A stretch of DNA of 64,000 nt from Neorhodopirellula lusitana. Lineage in GTDB: Bacteria; Planctomycetota; Planctomycetia; Pirellulales; Pirellulaceae. Both the position numbers and the translations under genes were made by a program. Location of the stretch: the NCBI RefSeq assembly GCF_900182915.1, contig NZ_FXUG01000006.1, positions 124,001 through 188,000 of the forward strand. Direction: 5' to 3'. Positions 53,779 through 60,591 of this stretch are shown one piece after another. The notes beneath the pieces were generated by a model, which searched no databases, was not told where the DNA came from, and saw only the letters and a program-made list of their open reading frames with translations. Numbering within the stretch: position 1 is the first letter of the stretch; each line of letters starts with the position of its first letter.

Positions 53779-54399
53779 CGCCGTCCGACTTAGGAAATTG
53801 GATCTTCGCGGAAGAGAGCTAGGTTTCAATCCGCGTGCCATCTATTGCGACGCAGGATACGGTTTGACATCGGGTATCGAATTTCCCCGAGTGCAGTCGG
53901 AAGGCATTAAACACCCTCCCGCACTGGTGACCGTGTCGAGGATCATGGTCATGCGGGTATTGATGCCCCTTTGCACACTGGTGGCGAATGCACGTTGGGG
54001 TTTTGGCAGCGTAGAAGGTCCTGTCGTATTCCAGTCCCCGATTCCTGAACAGAGAAGAGATGCGAGTCGTCCGGATTCGCCACCGCGTTGGGTGCGAAGT
54101 AAACTCGGCATTGATTATCAAGAACGTAAGTTCCCAGGAATCGGCGATGAAGAGGCATTGGCAACCGCGAGTCGAGCACTCCCGCCGCCTTGCCGATGCT
54201 GCTGCTCGTCCATCCGCGATCGGCTCATACGCGGGATGTCCTTTGTCGGCTGCTACGCCAAAGAGCTAGCTCGACAGTTTCGCTCGCAGTTCACGACCAT
54301 GTCGAAGTCCCGGTTCGGGAACAGGATCCAACGCGGAACAAAACGTCCAACGTTTGTTGCAGCGATGGTTAGGCAAGCTGTGATTCGGTCTGCGCATAA
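53779..54399. other. Spacer upstream of TusA unit
   Basis: 621 bp between TusA and the tRNA terminator. Open frames exist on both strands (one runs through the tRNA gene), but none has a family signature or ribosome site. It probably contains the promoter of the TusA-DsrE-porin unit. Confidence 0.5.
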
Positions 54400-54430
54400 A
54401 AAAAGCCTGGTTGAGATAACCAGGCTTTTT
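54400..54430 (-). terminator. Intrinsic terminator after tRNA-Asp
   Basis: A perfect 13-bp stem (54400-54412 with 54418-54430) and a 5-base loop (GAGAT). On the minus strand the stem AGCCTGGTT is followed by a T-tract, starting 7 bp after the tRNA 3' end. Confidence 0.92.
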
Positions 54431-54436
54431 AAGAAG

Positions 54437-54510
54437 CGACGCGGACGGGAATCGAACCCGCAACCTCCGGATCGACAGTCCGGGGCTCTAACCAATTGAG
54501 CTACCGCGCC
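54437..54510 (-). tRNA. tRNA-Asp (GTC)
   Basis: A full cloverleaf of 74 bases read on the minus strand. Acceptor stem GGCGCGG pairs with CCGCGTC (one G-U). The D-arm has AGCTCAATTGGTTAGAGC. The anticodon stem CCGGA/TCCGG encloses loop CTGTCGA, with anticodon GTC. The T-arm is GCGGG-TTCGATT-CCCGT. The 3' CCA is not encoded. It is followed at once by a strong terminator. Confidence 0.97.
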
Positions 54511-55209
54511 TTGTTCAGGCGTCTTGCGTTTGGCAAATTGCTGAACGCGTATCGAATCTCGCCAACAAATGATTTGTTGCCTTGGCTTCGATGGCTGGAA
54601 GTATATCTATGCTTTCGGCTCGTGCAATAGGTGTCTGGCGTCAGATGGCAAATTCTGAAAATCAGTTGGCCGATGAGGGGATGAATTTGTCGAATACAAC
54701 GGTTTTTCCAAGTGATTGCTGTCTATTCAACTTGTTTCTTGAGCGGTCTCGGCTTCGTGGCGAGCGTGCAGAAGGACCCAACCTAGCTTTCATCTGAGGC
54801 TTTTTCAGGCTTCAACTGAGTTGTTTACGCAGATCGACAGCCTTGATCACGATCTGGTTCGCGGACAAGCGGTCATCCGACGCGTTTCGTTTGCTGGACC
54901 TCTCCCAGGGGGACCTGGAATCAGCCGCTCGAAGATCTGTCGTTTTCACCCACTGCCCCGACCTCGCTTTTGACAGCAGAATCATGGACTACCTTCTCTT
55001 CGCTTTCTCTCTGACCGATTGGCTTTGGGACTCGTGGTACGAGCTTCGCCACTACACCACGCACTTGAATAAGACGCAGTGGGGAATCATGGCGGCCAGT
55101 TCCGTCTTGTTTGGCTTCGTTTGCCTGAAGGGCAACCCGATCAGGCACTGAGATCGGATTGCGGGTTTGATCTGCTGGCTTTTTCTAAATGCGCCGAGAC
55201 GGCTTGTCG
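54511..55209. other. Spacer between tRNA-Asp and DinB-like gene
   Basis: 699 bp with the promoter side of tRNA-Asp. One possible short gene (54984-55151, 55 codons, plus strand) is listed separately. Nothing else can be supported. Confidence 0.5.
54984..55151 (+). CDS. Possible 55-residue membrane-associated protein
   Basis: An ATG at 54984 opens a frame of 55 codons starting MDYLLFAFSLTDWLWDSWYE and containing a second hydrophobic stretch (MAASSVLFGFVCL). The composition is protein-like, but there is no good ribosome site and no family. An inverted repeat (TGCCTGA at 55122-55128, complement at 55141-55147) overlaps its end. It may be chance. Confidence 0.2.
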   Translation: MDYLLFAFSLTDWLWDSWYELRHYTTHLNKTQWGIMAASSVLFGFVCLKGNPIRH

Positions 55210-55725
55210 TTAGGCGGGCCCGAGTCCTTGCATGCGACGCCACGCACTGAACTGGCCAACGTGCAACATGGTGTGGCCGCCCAAATAGAACGCGTAGATT
55301 CCACCCTTGGTGGCAAATTTGGCTCGCATTCGTTCGTTCGGGTTTTCGGCGGTTAGGGCCGAGTCGTCTGCCGCCAGAACCGCATCGATCGCTGCTTGGT
55401 GAGCGGCGAAAAACTTAGCGACGACTTCGTCCATCGGTGGGTACAAAGTGTTGTCCGGATCATCCAGGCAGGTGGCATCTTTGGAAAACAACGCAAGGTA
55501 CTTCTCCGATGGCTCAATCGAACTGGCGTCGCCCCCGAGTTCCTCGACGATCCGGCTTGGATAGATGCTGAGGTGTCCGAGGATAAAGGCCGGGTGATTG
55601 GACTGCACCAAGGTTCCGCCGACGCTGGCGAACCGAGCGAACTGATCCGGCTGGATGTCTTTCAGGAGTCGCTCGATATAGCCAATGCTCATTTTGGCGG
55701 AGTCAGCAATGATGGGACCAATCAT
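55210..55725 (-). CDS. DinB-like four-helix protein
   Basis: A 171-residue protein of the DinB/YfiT-like metalloenzyme superfamily. His residues suited to metal binding are in NHPAFILGHLSIYPSR and in the C-terminal helix GGHTMLHVGQFSAWRRMQGL. The family includes thiol-dependent transferases; no specific reaction can be assigned. It starts 40 bp after the CoA-ligase gene and is probably co-transcribed with it. Confidence 0.85.
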   Translation of the reverse strand: MIGPIIADSAKMSIGYIERLLKDIQPDQFARFASVGGTLVQSNHPAFILGHLSIYPSRIVEELGGDASSIEPSEKYLALFSKDATCLDDPDNTLYPPMDEVVAKFFAAHQAAIDAVLAADDSALTAENPNERMRAKFATKGGIYAFYLGGHTMLHVGQFSAWRRMQGLGPA

Positions 55726-55765
55726 GAAGTTACCTAATCAATTTTGGAAGAGTTGAGGGGCGTAG

Positions 55766-57277
55766 CTAAATGGGTTTTCGTTCGTCAATCCAGCGTTTGG
55801 ACTTGGCTTCGGATCGTGGTAAAGATCCAACAGGCACGCACGTGACAGGCACCCGCAAGGCGAGGCGTTGTCGCAGGAGTTGTTCGAGTTTCGCGACGCT
55901 GTCGGATTCGGGCGGAACCTCCAGTTCGATTCGCAGTTGATCCATGGAGTCCACTTCGCTAGCGATCATGCGGAATTCGGCAGTCGGTTCGGTTTGGCGA
56001 ACGATTGCTTCCACGCTGCTAGGGAAGACGTTGACTCCGCGGATGACCAGCATGTCGTCGGCTCGTCCCAGGACGCCACCGGGCAAATGCACAAAACGGC
56101 ATGTCAACGAGTGGTCCCAGACCGGGGTGACAATGTCGCCGGTACGATAGCGAACGACAGGGCCTCCGTCACGGCCCAGATTGGTGATCACCAATTCGCT
56201 ACGCTCGCCGATGAGAATGCTCTGATCATTGCCGGATGATTCGCCGGCTAATTCTTCGGATGAACCCTTCGAGATGGGTTGATTCAAAGCGGGCTGGGTT
56301 GGAATTGACTGGGACGAAACAGTTTGAGTTGAAACGGGCTGGGCAGTAAGCGGCTGTGCAGTAAGAGGCTGGGCAGTAAGCGGCTGGGCTGGCCGGTAGT
56401 TGCCGTTGGAATCGAAAATCAGGAACTCTGCAATGAACTCGGATTCGATGACGTGCAGCCCCGAGTGGTCTTCGCTGGCGAAGCCCCAGGCCCCGATTTC
56501 GCTGGCACCAGCGTGATCGATTACGCGGGCACCCCATTGGGATTGAATTGCATTTCGCACGCTGGGGACGCTACCACCCGGCTCGCCAGCGACAATGATT
56601 CGGGAAACGTCGTTTCGAGATAGATCAATGTTGTTTTGACTCGCTACGCTCGCCATGTGCAAGGCATAGGTAGGAGTGCAACACAGGACCGTGCATCGTC
56701 GTTGCTGGATCAAGTGCAAGCGGGCGAGCGTCGTCAGTCCACCACCGGGCACGACCAAGGTCCCGCGGTGCACGAGGGCATCGTTGGCGGACCAGAACCC
56801 AATGAACGGGCCAAACGAAAACGCCATCATCGCGATATCGTTAGCGTCCACGTCGGCGGCATCCAGCACATATTGCCAGCACTGGATCCACCAATTCCAG
56901 TCGGCACGAGTATCCAGGATCGGCATCGGCCAGCCTCGTGACCCGCTGGTTTGGTGATACCGAACGTAGGACTCCGGTGGTCGAGAGAAAAGCGGCGGTG
57001 AATCGCCGTTTGATCGAGGTGATCCTGGGTGATTCGTGGGTTGTGGTGGCGGCCCAGCTAGATCCGATTTGGTTAGCAATGGGAATTGGTTCAGCTCATC
57101 AAGCGACTGCAGGGGCAATCGGATTTTCGACAGTGGTTTTCGGTACAGCGGGTGATCAGTCAGTGAATCCAGCAGTCGGTTCAATTTGCCGAGCTGCAAT
57201 GAATTGAGCTGTCGCCGATCCAGGGTTCGATATTGCTGGCGTTTTAACTTGTCGGCGGTGGTATCCGTTGCGGTCAT
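55766..57277 (-). CDS. PaaK-type AMP-binding CoA ligase with low-complexity insert
   Basis: About 503 residues from ATG 57277 (the frame also extends to 57415). The N-terminus has the PaaK-like LQLGKLNRLLDSL. The ATP loop is at 110-115 (TSGSRG), and later motifs are IIVAGEPGG, DHAGASEIGAWGF, VRYRTGDIV and GRADDMLVIRGVNVFPS, followed by the small C-terminal domain. These enzymes activate aryl or related acids as CoA thioesters. Between FDSNGNYRP and ERSELVITNLG (about residues 296-350) is a Gln/Pro/Ser/Thr insert built from 15-bp repeats, which is not part of the family fold. The active site segments around it look intact. Substrate unknown. Confidence 0.82.
   Translation of the reverse strand: MTATDTTADKLKRQQYRTLDRRQLNSLQLGKLNRLLDSLTDHPLYRKPLSKIRLPLQSLDELNQFPLLTKSDLAGPPPQPTNHPGSPRSNGDSPPLFSRPPESYVRYHQTSGSRGWPMPILDTRADWNWWIQCWQYVLDAADVDANDIAMMAFSFGPFIGFWSANDALVHRGTLVVPGGGLTTLARLHLIQQRRCTVLCCTPTYALHMASVASQNNIDLSRNDVSRIIVAGEPGGSVPSVRNAIQSQWGARVIDHAGASEIGAWGFASEDHSGLHVIESEFIAEFLIFDSNGNYRPAQPLTAQPLTAQPLTAQPVSTQTVSSQSIPTQPALNQPISKGSSEELAGESSGNDQSILIGERSELVITNLGRDGGPVVRYRTGDIVTPVWDHSLTCRFVHLPGGVLGRADDMLVIRGVNVFPSSVEAIVRQTEPTAEFRMIASEVDSMDQLRIELEVPPESDSVAKLEQLLRQRLALRVPVTCVPVGSLPRSEAKSKRWIDERKPI
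56326..56385. repeat. 15-bp tandem repeat inside CoA-ligase gene
   Basis: Three close 15-bp units (56341-56355, 56356-56370, 56371-56385) based on GGGCAGTAAGCGGCT and a decayed one before them (56326-56340). On the coding strand they encode repeats of P-L-T-A-Q; further decayed units explain the rest of the insert. Confidence 0.85.
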
Positions 57278-57765
57278 CGTGGGCTGCGTCCAGGCAAGCG
57301 TCAAAGGTGTCGAAGCGAACATCATACCCGGCCTGAGCACCGCGTAACGAGTCGCCGATTCAGGGGTGCAGCGGATGAATAGGGATCCGTGTTTCGGCAT
57401 CCGGTTCAGGATCACAATGCTTGCTAGCTCGCCCAGTCCGCCAACTCGAAAAGGGCGTCCTGATCGGGTTTCTTAACAAGATCGGGGCAACAAACTAAAC
57501 GGGCCAAAATCAGACAAGGAAAACTGCCCAGTCTCACAAAACGCACTCGGCTCGCATCCGTATTCGCCCCCGTGATACGGTATCACCGTTCTTGGTTGCA
57601 TTTTGCGTTCCAGTGGGTGGTCCAACATCGCCGGCAAGTCTAGCATCAACGGTATTCAAGAAACGCGGGAAGAAGGACATTTCAACGTTGTTGCGAGCGG
57701 TCGACACCGATCTCGGCAAGCAGTTTATTGGTACCCGGAATTGATTCGCAGGGACGAAATTCAGG
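57278..57765. other. Divergent spacer with operator-like palindrome
   Basis: 488 bp between the divergent CoA-ligase and AroE-like genes. The first 138 bp could be an N-terminal extension of the ligase. No other gene is supported; the palindrome at 57572-57586 is listed separately. Confidence 0.5.
57572..57586. promoter_or_regulatory. 15-bp palindrome between divergent genes
   Basis: GTGATAC and its exact complement GTATCAC flank a single central G. Such compact odd-length palindromes are typical of dimeric repressor sites. It lies 180-195 bp before the AroE-like gene and about 295 bp before the ligase gene. Confidence 0.5.
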
Positions 57766-58737
57766 ATGGATGCAACGACCGAACCCATTGTCGCAGTGGT
57801 CGGATATCCGATCGCCGGAAACCCGACCCAATTTGCGTTGGAAACTGGCTTAGAAGCGGCGGGGATTGATTGCCGGATTTTTTCAATCAATCTTTCTCCC
57901 GACTCAACCGCCGACGCGCTCATTGGAATGGCGGCGATGAACTTTGCCGGTGTCTGGGTGGCTCGCTCCAGCATGGCACCGGTGCAAAAGTGGTTGGCGG
58001 AGGATCTGGATCAGGCATCGAGTGTTGATTTCCTGATTCCACCGTGCGGGAAGTCCGCGAAACAGCCCCGTGATTGGAAAACCTTCAAGCTGAAGGCGGA
58101 GGCGTGGCCCAAGCTGGTCGCGACGCATTTGGCGGTATCGGATTATTCGCTTAAAAAAGTCATTCTTGCCGGCGGGCCGAACTCGCGAATTCAGGTACTT
58201 TCGACGGGTAAAAAGGGATCTGGCAAACAGGAAACGGGGCAAGAGGGTAACGCTGAAGTAGCGGTGAACGAGACCGCGATTGAGGGCAAGCCGGGGAGCA
58301 CTGCGTCGCTCGGGATCCAAGCTGCGTTTTTAAAGGAGTGCCAAGCTCAGCTTGGTAAAGTGTTTGGCGAGCTTACGGAGAGTGATGTGGAACCGTTTCG
58401 TCGTCTACCCACTCACGCTGAAATCACTAATCGGCTCAATGAACTTGCCGACGACGAAGGCGTCTTGGTGGTGTTGGGGCCAGATGCGGATCGGACGGCG
58501 TGGAACGCGTCCATGAATTCGATCCCCAGACGAACTGTGGTGGTGGACCTAAATGGAGCGTGGGAACCCATGGATGTCGCGCACGCAGAACACTTGAAGG
58601 CGTCGTCCGACGGGCACTTGATTCGCAGCCTGGATATTCATGCTCAATGCTTGTCGTCCTTAGTGAAGCAGTTGTTCGAATCGACGGTCGCGGCGGAGGT
58701 TTTCCAGGAAGCGATTGACGAGTACCTCGCGGTTTAA
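57766..58737 (+). CDS. AroE-like protein lacking shikimate-dehydrogenase catalytic residues
   Basis: A 323-residue protein. Residues 8-75 have the beta-alpha pattern of the shikimate dehydrogenase substrate domain (VVGYPIAGNPTQFALETGLE, AAGIDCRIFSINL, MNFAGVWVA). The SxS and catalytic Lys seen in real AroE are replaced (IAGNPTQ; WVARSSM). The second half has a nucleotide-type segment (KVILAGGPNSRIQVL) interrupted by a Gly/Lys/Glu-rich linker (about 147-185) and a C-terminal domain with HAEITNRLNE and VVLGPDADRTAW. It is unlikely to make shikimate. It may be an uncharacterised planctomycete paralogue. The next gene starts 2 bp after its stop. Confidence 0.6.
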   Translation: MDATTEPIVAVVGYPIAGNPTQFALETGLEAAGIDCRIFSINLSPDSTADALIGMAAMNFAGVWVARSSMAPVQKWLAEDLDQASSVDFLIPPCGKSAKQPRDWKTFKLKAEAWPKLVATHLAVSDYSLKKVILAGGPNSRIQVLSTGKKGSGKQETGQEGNAEVAVNETAIEGKPGSTASLGIQAAFLKECQAQLGKVFGELTESDVEPFRRLPTHAEITNRLNELADDEGVLVVLGPDADRTAWNASMNSIPRRTVVVDLNGAWEPMDVAHAEHLKASSDGHLIRSLDIHAQCLSSLVKQLFESTVAAEVFQEAIDEYLAV

Positions 58738-58739
58738 CC

Positions 58740-59600
58740 ATGCAGATACCTGAACCTTCCGCTGTGCCTAACAGTGACGGCTGTTCGTTGCAACTTCGTG
58801 ATGACTTCATTGTCGAAACGATTGCGAAACTACAGCAACGAATCAGCGAACGCTTTCCTGACAGCGGTTTGTGTTCGCTTTGCGGGGATCTATTGCAGGT
58901 TGCTCGTCAGGCATCGCAGCGATCGCAGATCATTGACCGTCCCATTCTATGGATCCGCGTGGCGGGCTACACGATGGCGGTGTCGTTGGTGATTTTGCTT
59001 TTGTGGGTGTTGGCGACTTGGGTACGATTGCCAACCCAGGACATCACCGAGCAGCGAATCTCGCTCTCGCTGTTCTTGGCCACAATTGAAACAGTGTCCA
59101 ACGAGGTTATTTTGCTTGGGGCGGGCATCTATTTCTTGATCTCGCTGGAAACACGGATAAAGCGAAAGCGTGCTTTGTCAGCCGTGCATGAATTGCGCTC
59201 GCTGTGTCACATTATTGACATGCACCAACTGACCAAGGATCCCGAACGGATTCTGGCCGGTTGGAAGAGCACCACGAATTCGCCACGTCAGCACATGACA
59301 CCCTTGGAATTGAATCGGTACCTGGACTATTGCAGTGAGATGCTCTCGTTGACGGGCAAGATCGCGGCACTCTATGTCCGTCGTTTCGATGACTCCGCCT
59401 CCGTCGCCGCGGTCAGCGAAGTGGAGCAACTCAGCACAGGGCTGTCTCGCAAAATATGGCAGAAGATCATCATCCTGAACCAATCGGTTCCTCCGGGTGA
59501 ACACCGTCACTTGTCTCCGCCCGGCGACTTGACCTCGCCCGGTGATACAACCTCACAAAACGCGCCACCCCGGAATCACGATGCCCTTAACACCGACTGA
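58740..59600 (+). CDS. Two-TM membrane protein of unknown function
   Basis: A 286-residue protein. A soluble helical N-terminus (1-70) contains a CSLC pair. Two TM helices follow at about 77-98 (VAGYTMAVSLVILLLWVLAT) and 118-140 (ETVSNEVILLGAGIYFLIS). The C-terminal half is helical and cytoplasmic (HELRSLCHIIDMHQLTKDPE; MTPLELNRYLDYCSEM), ending in a Pro/Thr-rich tail. I recognise no family. Start lies 2 bp after the AroE-like stop, and its end overlaps the glycosylase start by 20 bp, so the three genes form one unit. Confidence 0.7.
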   Translation: MQIPEPSAVPNSDGCSLQLRDDFIVETIAKLQQRISERFPDSGLCSLCGDLLQVARQASQRSQIIDRPILWIRVAGYTMAVSLVILLLWVLATWVRLPTQDITEQRISLSLFLATIETVSNEVILLGAGIYFLISLETRIKRKRALSAVHELRSLCHIIDMHQLTKDPERILAGWKSTTNSPRQHMTPLELNRYLDYCSEMLSLTGKIAALYVRRFDDSASVAAVSEVEQLSTGLSRKIWQKIIILNQSVPPGEHRHLSPPGDLTSPGDTTSQNAPPRNHDALNTD

Positions 59601-60327
59601 TGACTTGGTCCGCAAGCAGCTTGCGGTGGCGGCGGATCGGCTGCGGCAATCGATGAATCAGCTCGAGTTCGACGAGCCGGTTAGCTATATCTACAACCCA
59701 CTGGACTACGCGTGGGATTTGCATCGGCAGTACATCGAACTTGCTAGCGGCGAGGCGGAGGTCTTGTTTCTTGGTATGAACCCGGGCCCCTGGGGAATGG
59801 CTCAGACTGGAGTTCCGTTCGGCGAAATCGCAACCGTACGAGATTGGCTGGGAATCTCCGGCGACGTTTGTGAAGTGGACCCGGAGCATCCCAAAAGGCC
59901 GATTGAAGGGTTGGACTGTGAACGAAGTGAAGTAAGCGGTCGGCGACTTTGGGGGCTTATGCGTGAACGCTATCCAACGCCGCAGGACTTCTTTCGAAAA
60001 CACTTTGTCGTGAACTACTGTCCGCTAGTGTTCATGGAGGAGTCGGGCCGTAACCGAACGCCGGATAAGTTGTCTGTTGATGAACGGCAAGCGTTGCAGG
60101 TGCATTGCGATCAGCACCTGCAAGAGGTGATTCGGGTATTGCCCTGGAAGCACTTGGTCGGCGTGGGGGCTTTTGCGGAGACGTGCTTGAAGCGAGTTGC
60201 GGCAAGTTCAGGCTCGGAAATTGCGATCGGTCGTATCCTGCACCCCAGTCCAGCCTCGCCGGCCGCCAACAAGGATTGGTCCGGCACCGCCACTTCCCAG
60301 CTTGTGAAAATGGGGATCTGGCAATAG
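59581..60327 (+). CDS. SMUG1-type uracil-DNA glycosylase
   Basis: A 248-residue DNA repair enzyme that removes uracil from DNA. The SMUG1 catalytic loop is GMNPGPWGMAQTGVPFGE near residue 65, and the minor-groove loop with the catalytic His is HPSPASPAAN near residue 220. NYCPLVFMEESGRNRTP is also typical. The ATG at 59581 is preferred; the frame reads on to 59542 without family similarity. It overlaps the preceding gene by 20 bp. Planctomycetes commonly have this animal-like family, as known from SMUG1 studies in bacteria. Confidence 0.9.
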   Translation: MPLTPTDDLVRKQLAVAADRLRQSMNQLEFDEPVSYIYNPLDYAWDLHRQYIELASGEAEVLFLGMNPGPWGMAQTGVPFGEIATVRDWLGISGDVCEVDPEHPKRPIEGLDCERSEVSGRRLWGLMRERYPTPQDFFRKHFVVNYCPLVFMEESGRNRTPDKLSVDERQALQVHCDQHLQEVIRVLPWKHLVGVGAFAETCLKRVAASSGSEIAIGRILHPSPASPAANKDWSGTATSQLVKMGIWQ

Positions 60328-60397
60328 TCGCAATGCTGGGATTTTACAGCAAATTCCGATGGCTGCGTCTTGGCACGGGCTAGGCCCGCGTTCTGGT

Positions 60398-60449
60398 CCG
60401 CCACATTGGCCAGCCGCATTGGCCAGCCGCATTGCCCAGCCGCATTGGT
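60398..60449. repeat. 13-bp tandem repeat, about four copies
   Basis: Units based on CAGCCGCATTGGC at 60411-60423, 60424-60436 and 60437-60449, preceded by a decayed unit (60398-60410). It lies in the spacer after the glycosylase gene. Confidence 0.8.
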
Positions 60450-60591
60450 TGCCCTTGGGTAAATTGCCGGTGGTGGGAAAGCTTCCGGAACTCTTCTCTA
60501 TCGGACGTTATGCGTCCCCAAGGGCGTGTAACTCTGTATAGAATACGCCGTTTGGAAATGAACTTGTCAACTTTTGAGATGATGCCCAGGC

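Noticed and set aside
53798-54499. 233-codon plus-strand open frame
   Set aside because: It runs through the terminator and into the tRNA-Asp gene and has no domain signature, so it is not a gene.
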